Positions 23,785-34,822 of a DNA stretch of 64,000 nucleotides are shown here, one piece after another (position 1 is the stretch's first letter; every line of letters begins with the position of its first letter). The translations under genes and the position numbers were made by a program. The notes below the pieces were generated by a model. That model had not been told where the DNA came from. It ran no database searches and worked only from the letters and a program-made list of their open reading frames with translations. This DNA is from Achatina immaculata. Lineage: Eukaryota > Mollusca > Gastropoda > Stylommatophora > Achatinidae. The stretch lies in assembly GCA_009760885.1 (NCBI GenBank), contig CM019713.1:80616486-80680485 (forward strand), in the 5' to 3' direction.

Positions 23785-24202
23785 CATTATCTTCTTCAAT
23801 CATTATAGTACCTCTCCACTAAATCCACCCCTTCTTACTTTTCAAACTTCCTCACAGCATCACTCTGCAACCCCGCTATTTTCTCTGCAACCCCTCTTCC
23901 CCAATCACCTGTTTCAATCTCTCCTAGCTAGGCCAGTAGTGCGTCACTCTCTCTCCCCTCCCCGGTTCCCCATCCACCACCCCCAGTTACAACCCACTGA
24001 CCACATGTCACATGTCTCTATTTAAACAATTTCCACGTCCTACCAGATCCATTCCTGACACACACCGCCGGACAAGCCACACCTTGCAATTTACAGCTAA
24101 GTACTACTTTTAAAAAAATTGTTTTAAAAATTTTTTTTAAACAGCATTCATGTGAATCTATACTTTATCTCCTCTCTCTATTTCTTCGTCCTGTATGTTT
24201 TT

Positions 24203-24235
24203 GTATGATTAAGGCTCACGCCGAAACGTCACAAC
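24203..24235 (+). ncRNA. Hammerhead-ribozyme-like motif in PLE 3' region
   Basis: The stretch contains 'ATGATTA', a short GGC/GCC stem with loop TCAC, then 'GAAAC' and 'GTC'. A flanking TTGT/ACAA pairing could form stem I. These are the parts of a minimal hammerhead in the right order, and PLEs are known to carry hammerheads. The core departs from the canonical CTGATGA at two positions, and stem III would need pairing between two molecules (ACGT). Activity is doubtful. Confidence 0.4.
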
Positions 24236-24290
24236 TTTGTAATCGTTAAGTAATAAAGCTGCTCCTACTTTTTTTCCGATTTTATACATT

Positions 24291-25207
24291 CTTATTAATT
24301 ACCCACTCTGTTTTCACTGAATCCACTACAGGGAGGTAACTCTCCTTTGGGAGGAGACATTTTTTCTACCAACTGCGTCCGCCGTGTGGCGAATATCGTA
24401 GGGATCTCTGTAACGTTAAAGTTCTTATGTCAATATCTGAACAAACAGCAACAGACCGAAATAGGTCACTTTTTCCAAGAAGCAGCAATTATCGACATGT
24501 CCGTCGCCCGTGGAAGTGAAGAAATAAACAGCTATGACCCCCATGTCCAATAACCTTGTAGGTGGAGCTCTTGTAGACGTAGAAGATTTATAGATTATTG
24601 CTGGCAGCTGTAATAAATCAGTGAATGTCAAGTCAAATAACGTACCATGAAAAATTCTGTCTAGCATTGTAGGAAGTACAGACCTACACACTAAGCAGGC
24701 TGCTACATGATTATGCTACCTGTGCTATTGGCACACACAGAGATATCACATAGTGTTTCGATATATGGTGTAATAATTGTTTACAAACGTACTTGTAATG
24801 GTTGCTTCCACATATGGGGCTGAGTTTGCAGCTCCTGAAGTGCGCATGTCACTGCATGCAGCTGTTAAGTATAAAGGTAAGGTCGATCACAGATTCGAAG
24901 TCAGTTCCTGGTTGCATGATCAAACCTTGACGTAAGCTTTCACACGTAAGTTTCTTTGATTATCTATTTTATTCTGGTTATAACAAGAGATTCACTTCTG
25001 TGAAGTCTCATCTTTTCAATGTGAAATGCACCACAAGTAAGAACATTAGATTCCATATTAACTCAGCGACAAACACAAGGAAGAGAATCTAGAACCATCT
25101 AGAGCAGCTCAAGTCAGAAAATAATTATTGTAAGTAACCATAACCAGTAGCACATCAGAATGTTCACAACTGCAAGAACTGGCCAACGCGTCAACGGTGA
25201 AAAACAA
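24291..25207. other. Unassigned sequence
   Basis: No clear gene. A short frame near 24798 reads 'STYGAEFAA', faintly like a copia-type RNase H, but it is too short to call. The 68-codon open frame at 24347 has no recognisable domain. Confidence 0.35.
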
Positions 25208-25388
25208 AAGGAATCTGGGAAGATGTCTAAAGGAATCTGGGAAGATATCTAAAGAACCTGGGACGATATCTAAAGCATCTGGAAATATATCTCAAGAATT
25301 TGGGAAGATATCTAAAGGAATCTGGGAAGATATCTAAAGGAATCTAGAAATATATCTAAAGGAATCTGGGAAGATATCTAAAGGAACA
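25208..25388. repeat. 22-bp tandem repeat, about 8 copies
   Basis: The unit is 'aaaggaatctgggaagatat' plus 'ct'. The period is not a multiple of three, so it is not protein coding. Confidence 0.88.
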
Positions 25389-26114
25389 ACAGGAAAAAGA
25401 ACTACTAAAATAAAAAGAACAAGAAGAGGAGCTATTAAAATAAAGAGTAAAGTGACAGAGACCTGGAAGCAGAATGTTGTAATAAAGGAAATAATAGTAA
25501 AAAAAAACGCGTGACAGTAACTGAATAGTGAGAAGTAACTTGAGAATGAAACTTAGAGAACTTCTTGAACTTTTATAACTGAACTAGGTTACTTTATTTT
25601 GTACATTATAAGTGTTCTGGTGATTTGTTTATTTAACAACATAATATTAACAGTATCAAGATGTTATAACTGCAGTCAGGAGAATGTTATCTAATTCTAG
25701 TTTAACCACAGTCATCATTACACTTATCTAACGAACACTACTTTTCATTTACGTTAAAATGCAAATGATAACTATAACGAAATGAGTAAATCATCCCAGG
25801 ACATGATGTAGATTTTAACAGGATGTATAAACATGGTCAAAGATGGCGATTGAAGGGGATTATTTTAAGCCATATTTATTAGCTAAAAAGGCATTCAGGA
25901 CCGATATTTTCACCCTGATTATATTCTAACAACTTTGTGATATCGAATATGTCCATGTAAGCTTATCTCCAGTACAAGTATAAGCACCGCTGATCTTCTT
26001 AACAATCCTCCGAGCTAGAGCAACAAGCAGCAGTGAGAATATGAGGCAAGAGATTTGTTTGATATACAATAAATCAAAGTCTAAGTCAAGTTTGTGTACC
26101 GCGGCCTTACTTAT
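25389..26114. other. Unassigned AT-rich sequence
   Basis: A short stretch at 25384-25440 resembles a Glu/Lys-rich coiled coil but has stops. Nothing else is recognisable. Confidence 0.35.
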
Positions 26115-26250
26115 TTAAACTTTTGTATAGAGAAAATATAAAGAGAACTATCAGAGAATACGCAGACGATTTATGATGTCGGAAAAATCAGAGGCTATAA
26201 AATACCAGAGATTAGACATGCTGATGACACAGTATTACTAAATTAGACTT
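26115..26250 (+). pseudogene. Short RTE relic, beta-like
   Basis: 'YRENIKRTIRE' followed after a scrambled stretch by 'ADDTVLL' aligns with 'YRENILRTISG' and 'YADDTVLIA' of the beta copy at 9080-9190. Several stops are present. Only about 135 bp survive. Confidence 0.6.
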
Positions 26251-26344
26251 AATGTGCGTCCCTTGTGACTATTACGGTATTACTAAGAACGTATTGCAAC
26301 TATCTGGCGTTTTGCCTACTCAACTATACTGTTAGTGTAGATGT

Positions 26345-27200
26345 GTTACACACCACCTGAACAAGTATTTCACTGAATACTTCACATCACTATTTATAGA
26401 GAAGTTATTGGCTTACTTTTACATAAGTGATAACAAGACGTTTCATTGTTATCCACCATGAAACAAAGAACAAACCAGGATAAACGATAGCAAACCACTA
26501 CAAGTCACTACACGACAAGTCCAGTTTATGCGAGACAACCTAACACTAGTACAACAATTTGACACACACAACATGAATCCAAGGAGCACAGGATTCAGCA
26601 GTTACAAAAGTCAACAAAAGGTAATCATGAAATCCACAATTGTAAATGAGTGCTGTAGATGGATGTGGACTGGGAACTGATGTAACAATTAGCAATAAGT
26701 AAACACTCCGTACGATTAACATCGGGACACATAATCTAACATGAAACGTCGAAAAGATACTAATTTCATAAACTCCAACATACCTTGATGACAATGAATC
26801 CATCCTCGTGCAAAATGGGATAATTCGGACATACAGCACTACATAATGACTCGTGATAATTGTCTTGAAAAGAACAAATCCATTTACTAACACCTACATG
26901 CTAATTTAACCACACATTTGTCCTAACAAGGACAAACAACCAAAACTTACATTACTAATAAAATAATCCTAGCAAATTCCCAGAACAAACGTGCATGTAC
27001 TATGTCTCTATAACATCTTCAACAGACCTCCCATTCGTGCATCATGGTAGCTCAGACCCCGTGACTCACTGGCCAATCAGAACACGGAGATAACTTTTCC
27101 TCCATGCTCGCTTAAACAGCTGAACTGTGGTCAAGAACTTTTCACTAAAACAACCGGGCATCAACTCCTATTCAAAAACAAAATAATTATTCTATTACAG
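26345..27200. repeat. Dispersed non-coding repeat of unknown type, copy 1
   Basis: This segment is co-linear with 28976-29815 over about 850 bp, at clearly diverged identity. Shared landmarks are 'aacactccg', 'acacatttgtc..aacaag', 'gtctctacaacat' and 'gaactgtggt'. It contains a small palindrome TTGTCCT-aaca-AGGACAA at 26918-26935. No protein or terminal repeat was found. Confidence 0.65.
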
Positions 27201-27254
27201 AATTCTTTTTGTTAAATTACTGTTCACAGCACAAAAGGGAACAGAGAAACTAAC

Positions 27255-27366
27255 AGAGTTGTCAGTCAGTAAGAATAGTGAAGAGTGAATTTTGTATCTT
27301 AATGGGAAGAAAACTAATAAAAGAAAAAAACTAGATTGATAATAACTAATAAAACAAACATAGCAA

Positions 27367-27422
<56 letters not shown>

Positions 27423-27640
27423 AGTGAGGAGAAATTAGAAGTAGTGGAGAGTTTTTAAAATCATGGATCATTACTAACAATGGAGACAATATGAGGGATA
27501 TTAAAAGTAGGGCATCTTTCATTTTCCAAAACCTGAAATAACTAAAGTAGCTGTGAAGAGGGACAGACAGAAGTAAAGAAAAAGTATATTTTTAAGCTCA
27601 TGTATTTTTCCACCTCAACATATTTCTGTAAGACCTGCAC
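27255..27640 (+). pseudogene. Alpha-family RTE relic with (TA)n insertion
   Basis: 'tcagtcagtaagaatagtga' onward matches the alpha copy at 430, then 'GSLLTNNGDNMRDIKSRA' and 'RGTDRS' follow. A pure TA run of about 52 bases sits inside it. Stops and frameshifts are frequent. Confidence 0.75.
27369..27420. repeat. (TA)n microsatellite
   Basis: Uninterrupted TA dinucleotides inside the alpha RTE relic. Confidence 0.95.
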
Positions 27641-27669
27641 ACTTAGCACAACATATGCATTTGAGTTCT

Positions 27670-28320
27670 CTTTCTTCTTATCAGGCACATTATACACATC
27701 ACAAACAGACAGCTGTGTTCTCTTTCTTCTTATCAGACACATTATACATGTCACAGACAGCCGTGTTCTCTTTCTTCTTATCAGACACATTATACACGTC
27801 ACAGACAGCCGTGTTTTCTTCTTTCTTATCAGGCATATTATACACATCACAAACAGACAACCGCGTTCTCTTTCTTCTATCAGGCACATTATACACGTCA
27901 CAGACAGACAACCGTGTTCTCTTTCTTCTTATCAGGCATATTATACACATCACAAACAGACAGCCGTGTTCTCTTTATTCTTATCAGACACATTATACAC
28001 GTCACAGACAGCCGTGTTCTCTTTCTTCTTATCAGGCATATTATACACATCACAAACAGACAACCGTGTTCTCTTTCTTCTTATCAGGCACATTATACAC
28101 GTCACAAACAGACAACCGTGTTCTCTTTCTTCTTATCAGGCATATTATACACATCACAAACAGACAACCGTGTTCTCTTTCTTCTTATCAGGCACATTAT
28201 ACACGTCACAGACAACCGTGTTCTCTTTCTTCTTATCAGGCACATAATACACGTCACAAACAGACAACCGTGTTCTCTTTCTTCTTATCAGGCATATTAT
28301 ACATGTCACAAACAGACAGT
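27670..28320. repeat. 48-52-bp minisatellite, about 13 copies
   Basis: Units carry 'tctctttcttcttatcaggc' and 'acattatacacgtcacaaac'. A four-base indel in 'acagacagacaac' gives 48- and 52-bp forms in alternating runs. Long open frames here are a by-product of the repeat. Confidence 0.92.
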
Positions 28321-28384
28321 ACTGTCAGTTCTATAACTCTCATAAACAAACTCAATAAACTCCACTCTCACGTCTCGTCCTGAT

Positions 28385-28670
28385 GATAGAGTTTGTGTCC
28401 CATGACCCAAAGAGCTATGCTGGCGGGGTCAGCATCTCCTGGCGGGGACGTGCAGGCCAGACAGATCCTAGGGTTCAGGCACAACTCAAGCTCTGCTGCC
28501 TGGCCGGATGGCTGGGGACAGTTAAGAGACACGGAGAGAAACCCAAAAGATGCGTGTGCTGAAGAGAAAATACTGGACCAAGGGTACACAGGTGAAGAAA
28601 TAATGCGAAGAATTAAAGTTCAACAAAGCTTACCTTCACCTAACTTTACAACAAATCTCAGATAGATATG
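28385..28670. other. GC-rich patch, unrecognised
   Basis: This stretch is much richer in G+C than its neighbours and reads through on the plus strand ('MCPMTQRAMLAGSASPGGDV' start). I recognise no domain. It may be a fragment of a repeat leader or a non-coding exon. Confidence 0.35.
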
Positions 28671-28975
28671 ATGCTCATCTCATCACATCAAACCAGTCAA
28701 ACTGGTATTACAACTCCCAAGTCGTCATTTAAACATTCACACTATTTCACCCAAGCAAACTATCACATAAGAAAGCCTACAATTCACAGCTGAGTGCTCC
28801 TTTCATCTATTTGGTTTTTTTTTTTTTTGGCCAATTCCAGTGTTGTTAATTTATGCTTTCTCATCTTTGAAGACGTATGTATGTATGTACTGCTAGACAC
28901 TAAACACATGGTTTTCCCATACACTGTACTGTAGTGTGGTGTGTGGGTGTGTGTGTGTGTGTAGCTAGCTATCTT
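28671..28975. other. Unassigned sequence with a short (GT)n run
   Basis: A GT dinucleotide run lies at about 28935-28962. Nothing else was recognised. Confidence 0.4.
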
Positions 28976-29815
28976 GCCCAAGTACTGAAACACATGTTCT
29001 TCATGCACTGTTACAAACGTCACTATTTACTGAGTAGATTTGCTTGACTGCTACACAAGTGACACAACAGACGTCACTTTGTTAATACACCGTCTGACAG
29101 ATAAAATCCCAGGACAGCAACCACAACATATCCGTACACGAACGTGACCAGTTACATGTACTCAACTCACTCAACACCACAGTTGATACTCAACATATAT
29201 TCAATTATCACATGATTCAACAGGTACATAAATCACAAAAGTTTAATGTTGAATTCCCATTTGTTAAATGCCTGTTGTAAATAGATGCGGTGTGTAAATA
29301 ATGGAAACAATTACAATAAGGATAGAAAAACACTCCGGGCGATTTGCATCGCCATGGGACCCTCACTAACATACACCATCAAAAACATACTGACCTCATA
29401 TATACTGAAAAACTCCAAACACGGCCTTCCAACCAAGAATCACATTTTGTGCTAAAAAGGACAGTCGAACTTACAACACTACACACTTAACACCCTTTTG
29501 TCCTGAAAAGGTCAAATCCATCGACCAAAAACTACATTCTGACTTAAACACACATTTGTCGTAACAAGTACTATCAACTATTAAACTTACATGAGGAAGC
29601 AAGTTCTAACAAACATCCTTACCAGAGAAAACTCACACACGACCTGTCTCTACAACATTCAGACGGAAAACTCATTCCTACCTCCCGCCACCCAGATCAC
29701 GTGACTGTGTTCTCAGGAGGGACAGCAGATAAGTTTTTCCGTGCTAACATAAACAGGTGAGTTGTGGTCTATAACTGTTTGACCATAACAACAGGGTTTC
29801 TCACAGAAAATCTGT
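28976..29815. repeat. Dispersed non-coding repeat of unknown type, copy 2
   Basis: Diverged paralogue of 26345-27200 in the same orientation. It ends about 30 bp before the PLE 3' end at 29846. No open frame of interest. Confidence 0.65.
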
Positions 29816-29845
29816 AACATTTCTTCCTCTCTTGAATGTATAAAC

Positions 29846-30726
29846 TAGGAAAATGTAGGAGCAGCTTTATTACTTAACGATTACAAAGTTGTGACATTTC
29901 GGCGTGAGCCTTAATCATACAAAAACATACAGGACGAAGATCCAAATGAATACTATTTTAAAAAAAATTAAAATAACACTTAGCTGTAAATTGTAGGGTA
30001 TGATTTGTCCGGCGGTGTGTGTCAGGAATGGATTTAGTAGAACGTGGAGACTGTTTAGATGGAGACCTGTGATATGTGGTCGGTGGGTTGTAACTGGGGG
30101 TGGTGGATGGGGAAATGGAGAGGGGAGAGAGAGTGATACAATGTTGACCTAGCCAGGAGAAATTGAAATAGATGATTAAGGAAGAGGGGTTGCAAAGTGA
30201 TGCTGTGAGGAGGTTTGAAAAGTAAGAAGGGGTGGAGCTTAGTGGAGAGGTACTATAATGATTGAAGAGCATGTTATGTGGCTCCAGCGTATCATAATTT
30301 TGAATGCAGCGGTTCTCAAGCGCCAGGCGGCTTGTGTCATCTGCGTGACATTGTTTGATGGCTGTTACCAGAAAATCAGATTTGCCTCTGTGGTTGGGGC
30401 CATTGAAGTGAATTGGGACTGGTTTCGTAGCATGCTGGGCGATGTCGTACAGATGTTTTTGCATGCGGTCCCCTAATCTGAGGCCAGTCTCACCAGTATA
30501 CGTTATCCTGCATCTTTTGCACACGATGACATATATCACATTACAGGACTGGCATGTGAATCCCTCATGAAGAGTGAAGATAGTTTTGAGAAAGGTGATC
30601 GTTTTCGTTTCCCAGACTACAGGGCGGGTAACGCAGCGGGGGCGGTTACATTTTCTGGTGCCAACATATGTAAGGCTCTGCTTCAAGTGGCTGTGGACGA
30701 GGATGTCCTTAAGATTTGGCTCACCT
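29846..30726 (-). pseudogene. Penelope-like element 3' part, copy E, cut by the assembly gap
   Basis: The minus strand encodes 'EPNLKDILVHSHLKQSLTYV', the Cys-rich linker 'KCNRPRC', and the GIY-YIG region 'VIYVIVCKRCRITYTGETG' with Ile to Thr in the YIG motif. It ends 'LENRCIQNYDTLEPH' and then a diverged 3' UTR with the hammerhead-like motif at 29891-29920. It is more diverged than copies A-D. The 5' side runs into the N gap at 30727. Confidence 0.87.
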
Positions 30727-30826
30727 NNNNNNNNNNNNNNNNNNNNNNNNNNNNNNNNNNNNNNNNNNNNNNNNNNNNNNNNNNNNNNNNNNNNNNNNNN
30801 NNNNNNNNNNNNNNNNNNNNNNNNNN
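30727..30826. other. Assembly gap (100 N)
   Basis: Exactly 100 N, a conventional placeholder. It joins a PLE and an RTE fragment, so its true size and content are unknown. Confidence 0.99.
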
Positions 30827-32015
30827 CTAAGATGTCGTCTGTCATCCATTTATTTTTAGATGGTTCTTTTTTTTGGTGGTATTATCTCCTTAACAGTTTG
30901 GTGGATAGAATCTCTTAACATTGCCCATTGTTCATCTATACTATTTATCTTTGCTATTGCATTGTATCTATATGTTATAATAACTTTGTATTGTTCTCGC
31001 AGTTCGTGGTCATTTTTCAGGAGTTCTGTATTCAGTTTGATGTTTCTCATTTTTCTTCCTGATTTCTTTAGCTTTATTCTAATTTTTCCACAGAGTGGAT
31101 CATGGTCACTATTGCAGTCAGCTCCTGGCATGGTTTTTGTTGTCAGTAATGCATTGCGGAATCGTTTGTTGATTAATATGTAGTCTATCTGGTTAAAAGT
31201 CTTTTTGTCTGGGCTGCACCACGTTGCCAGTGTTCGAGGATGTTGTTTAAACCAGGTGTTTCCTACAACCATGATGTGTATTCTTGCCCATTCAATTAAT
31301 TTACAGCCTCTGTCATTCCTCTCCCCCAGTCCATAGTCACCAACGATGTCTGAAGTACTTTCTTTGCCAACTTTGGCATTAAAATCTCCCATGGCTATAG
31401 TAACTTCATGTGACTTTGTGTGTTTTAGGGCTGTCTCTATGTCATTATAAAATATATGTACATCTTCTTCAGAACGTTCAGATGTTGGAGCGTACACATG
31501 TATAATATTTATGTTCATTGGTTGTCCTTTAAGTTGGGCTAGCAGGACTCGGTCCGAGATGTTCAAATATCCTACATTTGTCCTTGCTGTTTGTTCGTCA
31601 AATATTATTCCTACTCCTCGTTCATGTTTCTCACTTCCTGAATATATTATTGTATATTTATCAGAGTTTATCTTTCCTGCACCTGTCCATCTTACTTCAC
31701 TCATTCCTAATATGTTGATCTACATCTTTTCCATTTCCATCTTTACATTTTATAATTTTCCAGCCCGGAATAAAGGTCTAACATTCCATGTTGCTATTTT
31801 GAACTTATTAGTTTTGCCACCAGTAGCTTGATGACGATCTGGTCTCACCTGTGGCTCGTGAGCTGCCCTACCGGACGAGGCTGTTCCAGAGGAACATGCA
31901 TTAACGTCGTTCATGATGAATCTATGACTCTGAATAAACATGATTGTTCTTGGGAACTACAACACTGGTTTCCCGTTGCCTTCTGTTGGCTTGTGTACGA
32001 ACTCTCCGCTAGCTT
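30827..32015 (-). pseudogene. RTE-type element, 5' leader and apurinic-type endonuclease domain
   Basis: The minus-strand frame 31704 to 30856 encodes an APE-like endonuclease: 'NINIIHVYAPTSER', 'TIAMGDFNAKVGKE', 'ERNDRGCKLIEWA', 'TFNQIDYILI' and 'GADCNSDHDPL'. These carry the catalytic Asn/Asp/His positions of the family. Upstream, in another frame, is 'FKIATWNVRPLFRAGKL', the usual start of the domain, separated by a frameshift and a TAG near 31722. The RT half would lie across the N gap. This is the best endonuclease domain in the window. Confidence 0.88.
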
Positions 32016-32065
32016 TTGGACTCCCTGTTCTACCCGCAAGGCAGCGGGTAGGACAGGGAGTCCAA
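32016..32065. other. 22-bp inverted repeat (hairpin) upstream of the RTE endonuclease
   Basis: Arms at 32016-32037 and 32044-32065 are complementary at 21 of 22 positions, the exception being a possible G-T pair, around a 6-base loop 'aaggca'. The region is much more GC-rich than its surroundings. Confidence 0.85.
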
Positions 32066-32654
32066 ACAACTCGTAGCTACATCAAACATTTACACACTGG
32101 ATACATGAGGGGAAAAAACTAACAGATCACATCCAAGCATCCTATATGAAACATCCTTCTCAGTCAACCTCTACATAATGAACTTGCAATCATAATCAGT
32201 CTCAAACAACTAATCAATCTAATCCTTATCATAATCCCTCGTAAGAATTTTCTAAATGTCTCCGAAGATGCTATCTCGTGGAAGATAAAAACTATGATTA
32301 AAATATTTCTGCCTAAAATCTCAATCCTTGCAAAGGTTACCTGTTTATAACCTTGGACAATAAACTAATAACAGTAATCCTATTTCAAGCTTTTCTGTAA
32401 CTAAAACTAACGAATTAAACAAACATGTCATGAATAACTTTAGTTAACTGTAAAAAATCCTGTGCCTGGACATGACAAGAAATGGCCTTCAACGTGTCGA
32501 ACCTGACCTATAGTTGACCTGTATTTAAAAAAATAACTAGGGCCGCTAACCACTATGTCAATCTACTAAATAAATCACTGGTTCACTCCCCTATAAAGTT
32601 AAATAAAAGATCAGAATTCCAGAATTAAGGAATTCTGTTATATAACATCTATTC
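32066..32654. other. Unassigned AT-rich sequence
   Basis: No gene or repeat family recognised. Confidence 0.35.
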
Positions 32655-32865
32655 ACAGCTAACTTCTGTATTTAAAGGCCACTCCACCAATATATTCACA
32701 GCTAACCACTATATCTAGAGGCCACTCCACCAATATATTCACAGCTAACCACTATATCTAGAGGCCACTCCACCAATATATTCACAGCTAACCACTATAT
32801 CTAGAGGCCATTCCATCAATATATTCACAGCTAACCACTATATCTAGAGGCCACTCCACCAAACA
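32655..32865. repeat. 43-bp tandem repeat, 5 copies
   Basis: Unit contains 'ttcacagctaaccactatat' and 'ctagaggccactccaccaat'. The first copy is diverged. Confidence 0.9.
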
Positions 32866-32956
32866 ACCCGATGGACGTACCTGTTAGAAGGACAGTCTCC
32901 CCCTCCCCTTCTCCCAGGTATTACCTTCTATTAAACATAAATTTACACTATATTAC

Positions 32957-33075
32957 CAGGTCACATAACTACAACATCAGCAACTATCTTATTACCAGGT
33001 CACATAACTACAACATCAGCAACTATCTTACTACCAGGTCACATAACTACAAAGTCAGCAACTATCTCTGTTTTC
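32957..33075. repeat. 39-bp tandem repeat, 3 copies
   Basis: Unit 'ccaggtcacataactacaac' followed by 'atcagcaactatcttatta'. Confidence 0.9.
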
Positions 33076-33435
33076 TAATATATTAAACAAGAGAAAGTGC
33101 ACAATATAATATTAAGATCATCTTTATTTACACCTAACACACACTACACAGAGAGTTATGACACAGATAATAAGCAAAACAACAAAGTGACTATCATATA
33201 CACCGCTGTGTTTATTAATTTATTTTTACAAATACACGAATATATATCGAATTACACCAACGATTATAAAACAATACGTTGTAATGTTATATAACGGCCT
33301 GCACAAGTAATACAAATATTTCATAAATAAAATTTACAAAATAAATTGATTTAAAGATTTTCTACAACGTAAAACTCGGTCATCTTTTTAAAACGCTCCT
33401 TTCTCCATGAAAACACAAACTGGAATTTTAAAATT
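33076..33435. other. Unassigned AT-rich sequence
   Basis: Nothing recognised between two minisatellites. Confidence 0.35.
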
Positions 33436-34243
33436 ATAACACTCCACTATATCACACTATCAATGACATCGACAGTTTAAAGTATAACACTCCACTATAT
33501 CACACTATCAGTGACATCGACAGTTTAAATTATAACCCTCCACTATGTCACACTATCAGTGACATCGACAGTTTAAATTATAACCTTCCACCTTATCACA
33601 CTATCAGTGACATCGACAGTTTAAATTATAACCCTCCACTACATAACACTATCAGTGACATGGATAGTTTAAATTATAACCCTCCACTACATAACACTAT
33701 CAGTGACATCGACAGTTTAAATTATAACACTCCTCTATGTAACACTATCAATGACATTGACAGTTTAAATTATAACCCTCCAAATGTAACACTATCAGTG
33801 ACATCAACAGTTTAAATTATAACCCTCCAAATGTAACACTATCAGTGACATCGATAGTTTAAATTATAACCCTCCACTACATAACACTATCAATTACATC
33901 GACAGTTTAAATTATAACCCTCCACTATGTAATACTATCAGTGACAACGACATTTTAACTTATAACACTCCACTATGTAACACTATCAGTGACATCAACA
34001 GTTTAAATTATAACCCTTCACTGTGTAACACTATCAGTGACATCAACAGTTTAAATTATAACCCTCCACTGTGTAACACTATCAGTGACATCAACAGTTT
34101 AAATTATAACCCTCCACTGTGTAACACTATCAGTGACATCGACAGTTTAAATTATAACCCTCCACTGTGTAACACTATCAGTGACATCGACAGTTTAAAT
34201 TATAACCCTCCACTGTGTAACACTATCAGTGACATCGACAGTT
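33436..34243. repeat. 48-bp minisatellite, about 17 copies
   Basis: Units have 'actatcagtgacatcgacag' and 'tttaaattataaccctccac', with a verified 48-bp spacing (33441 and 33489). Later copies (34010-34240) are the most uniform, consistent with recent expansion at that end. Confidence 0.93.
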
Positions 34244-34434
34244 TTCTGTAGAATAACATTTAAACTTTAAGGCTGATGTGGTGTGAAGAAAAATAACATT
34301 TTTGCTTATCATTTTCTGAATTATATTTACTTTTCCTAACTTTTTTTTCCTTCTGACTAAACCAGAGTTGGGTATCAAATAAAAAGTCAGTGAGAAATAT
34401 TCTCAGCAACTTTTAACGTAAAGTAAGAATACAG

Positions 34435-34729
34435 AAGAGCTGGAGAGACAAAAAAAACCTTGTCAAAAAGATAAGAGAGAGACAATGTACTTTCATAGGA
34501 CATGCAATGAGAAGAGGGGGCATTGAACATGTTATAACAACAGGAAAAATAGAGGGAAGAAGATCAAGAGGAAGACCAAGAGAAATGATACTGGACAGTC
34601 TGACGAGATGGTGTGAGAGGAGATCACCAACTGAACTGATGGCCTGCATGAAGGATCGTGTACTCTGGAGAAGCATAATAGCCAACGCCAGCCGGCAAGG
34701 CACATGATGATGATGATGATGATGATGAT
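34435..34729 (+). mobile_element. Beta-family RTE 3' end, strongly 5'-truncated
   Basis: Only the last ~95 codons remain: 'GHAMRRGGIEHVITTGKI', 'RPREMILDSLTRWCERRS' and 'VLWRSIIANASRQGT', then a (ATG)n tail. A direct repeat 'gaatacag' at 34427-34434 and 34730-34737 marks the target-site duplication. The 3' part of the frame (34507-34707) is open. Confidence 0.88.
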
Positions 34730-34822
34730 GAATACAGACTGTAAATGAATATATAGATATAAATCTGAATACAATTTTTGCAGTATACTAGCAAAATATG
34801 ACCACAAAATAAACACAGCACA

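Larger units (their letters stand above)
21687..24290 (+). mobile_element. Penelope-like retroelement, nearly complete
   Basis: This is the best PLE copy in the window. It holds an N-terminal region (21687-21970), RT, linker and GIY-YIG endonuclease, then a 3' UTR ending near 'aaagctgctcctac'. The upstream region is joined to the RT frame by a frameshift near 21972. Its 5' end abuts the inverted copy C. PLEs carry a telomerase-related RT and often a GIY-YIG nuclease, and are often found as partial tandem or inverted copies, as here. Confidence 0.9.

Noticed and set aside
17410..24300. 'attaattaccca' near both outer ends of the PLE region as a target-site duplication
   Set aside because: On the left it lies about 75 bp outside the PLE end, so it does not abut the element.
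24798..24933. Possible copia-type RNase H fragment
   Set aside because: Only one short phrase ('STYGAEFAA') is suggestive over 44 codons; too weak to annotate.
27600..28383. Long overlapping frames of 215 and 242 residues
   Set aside because: They lie entirely in a 48-52-bp satellite with frame changes between units; no gene context.
29958..30845. 295-residue frame spanning the N gap
   Set aside because: The gap has unknown length; only the PLE-derived part to 30726 is supported.
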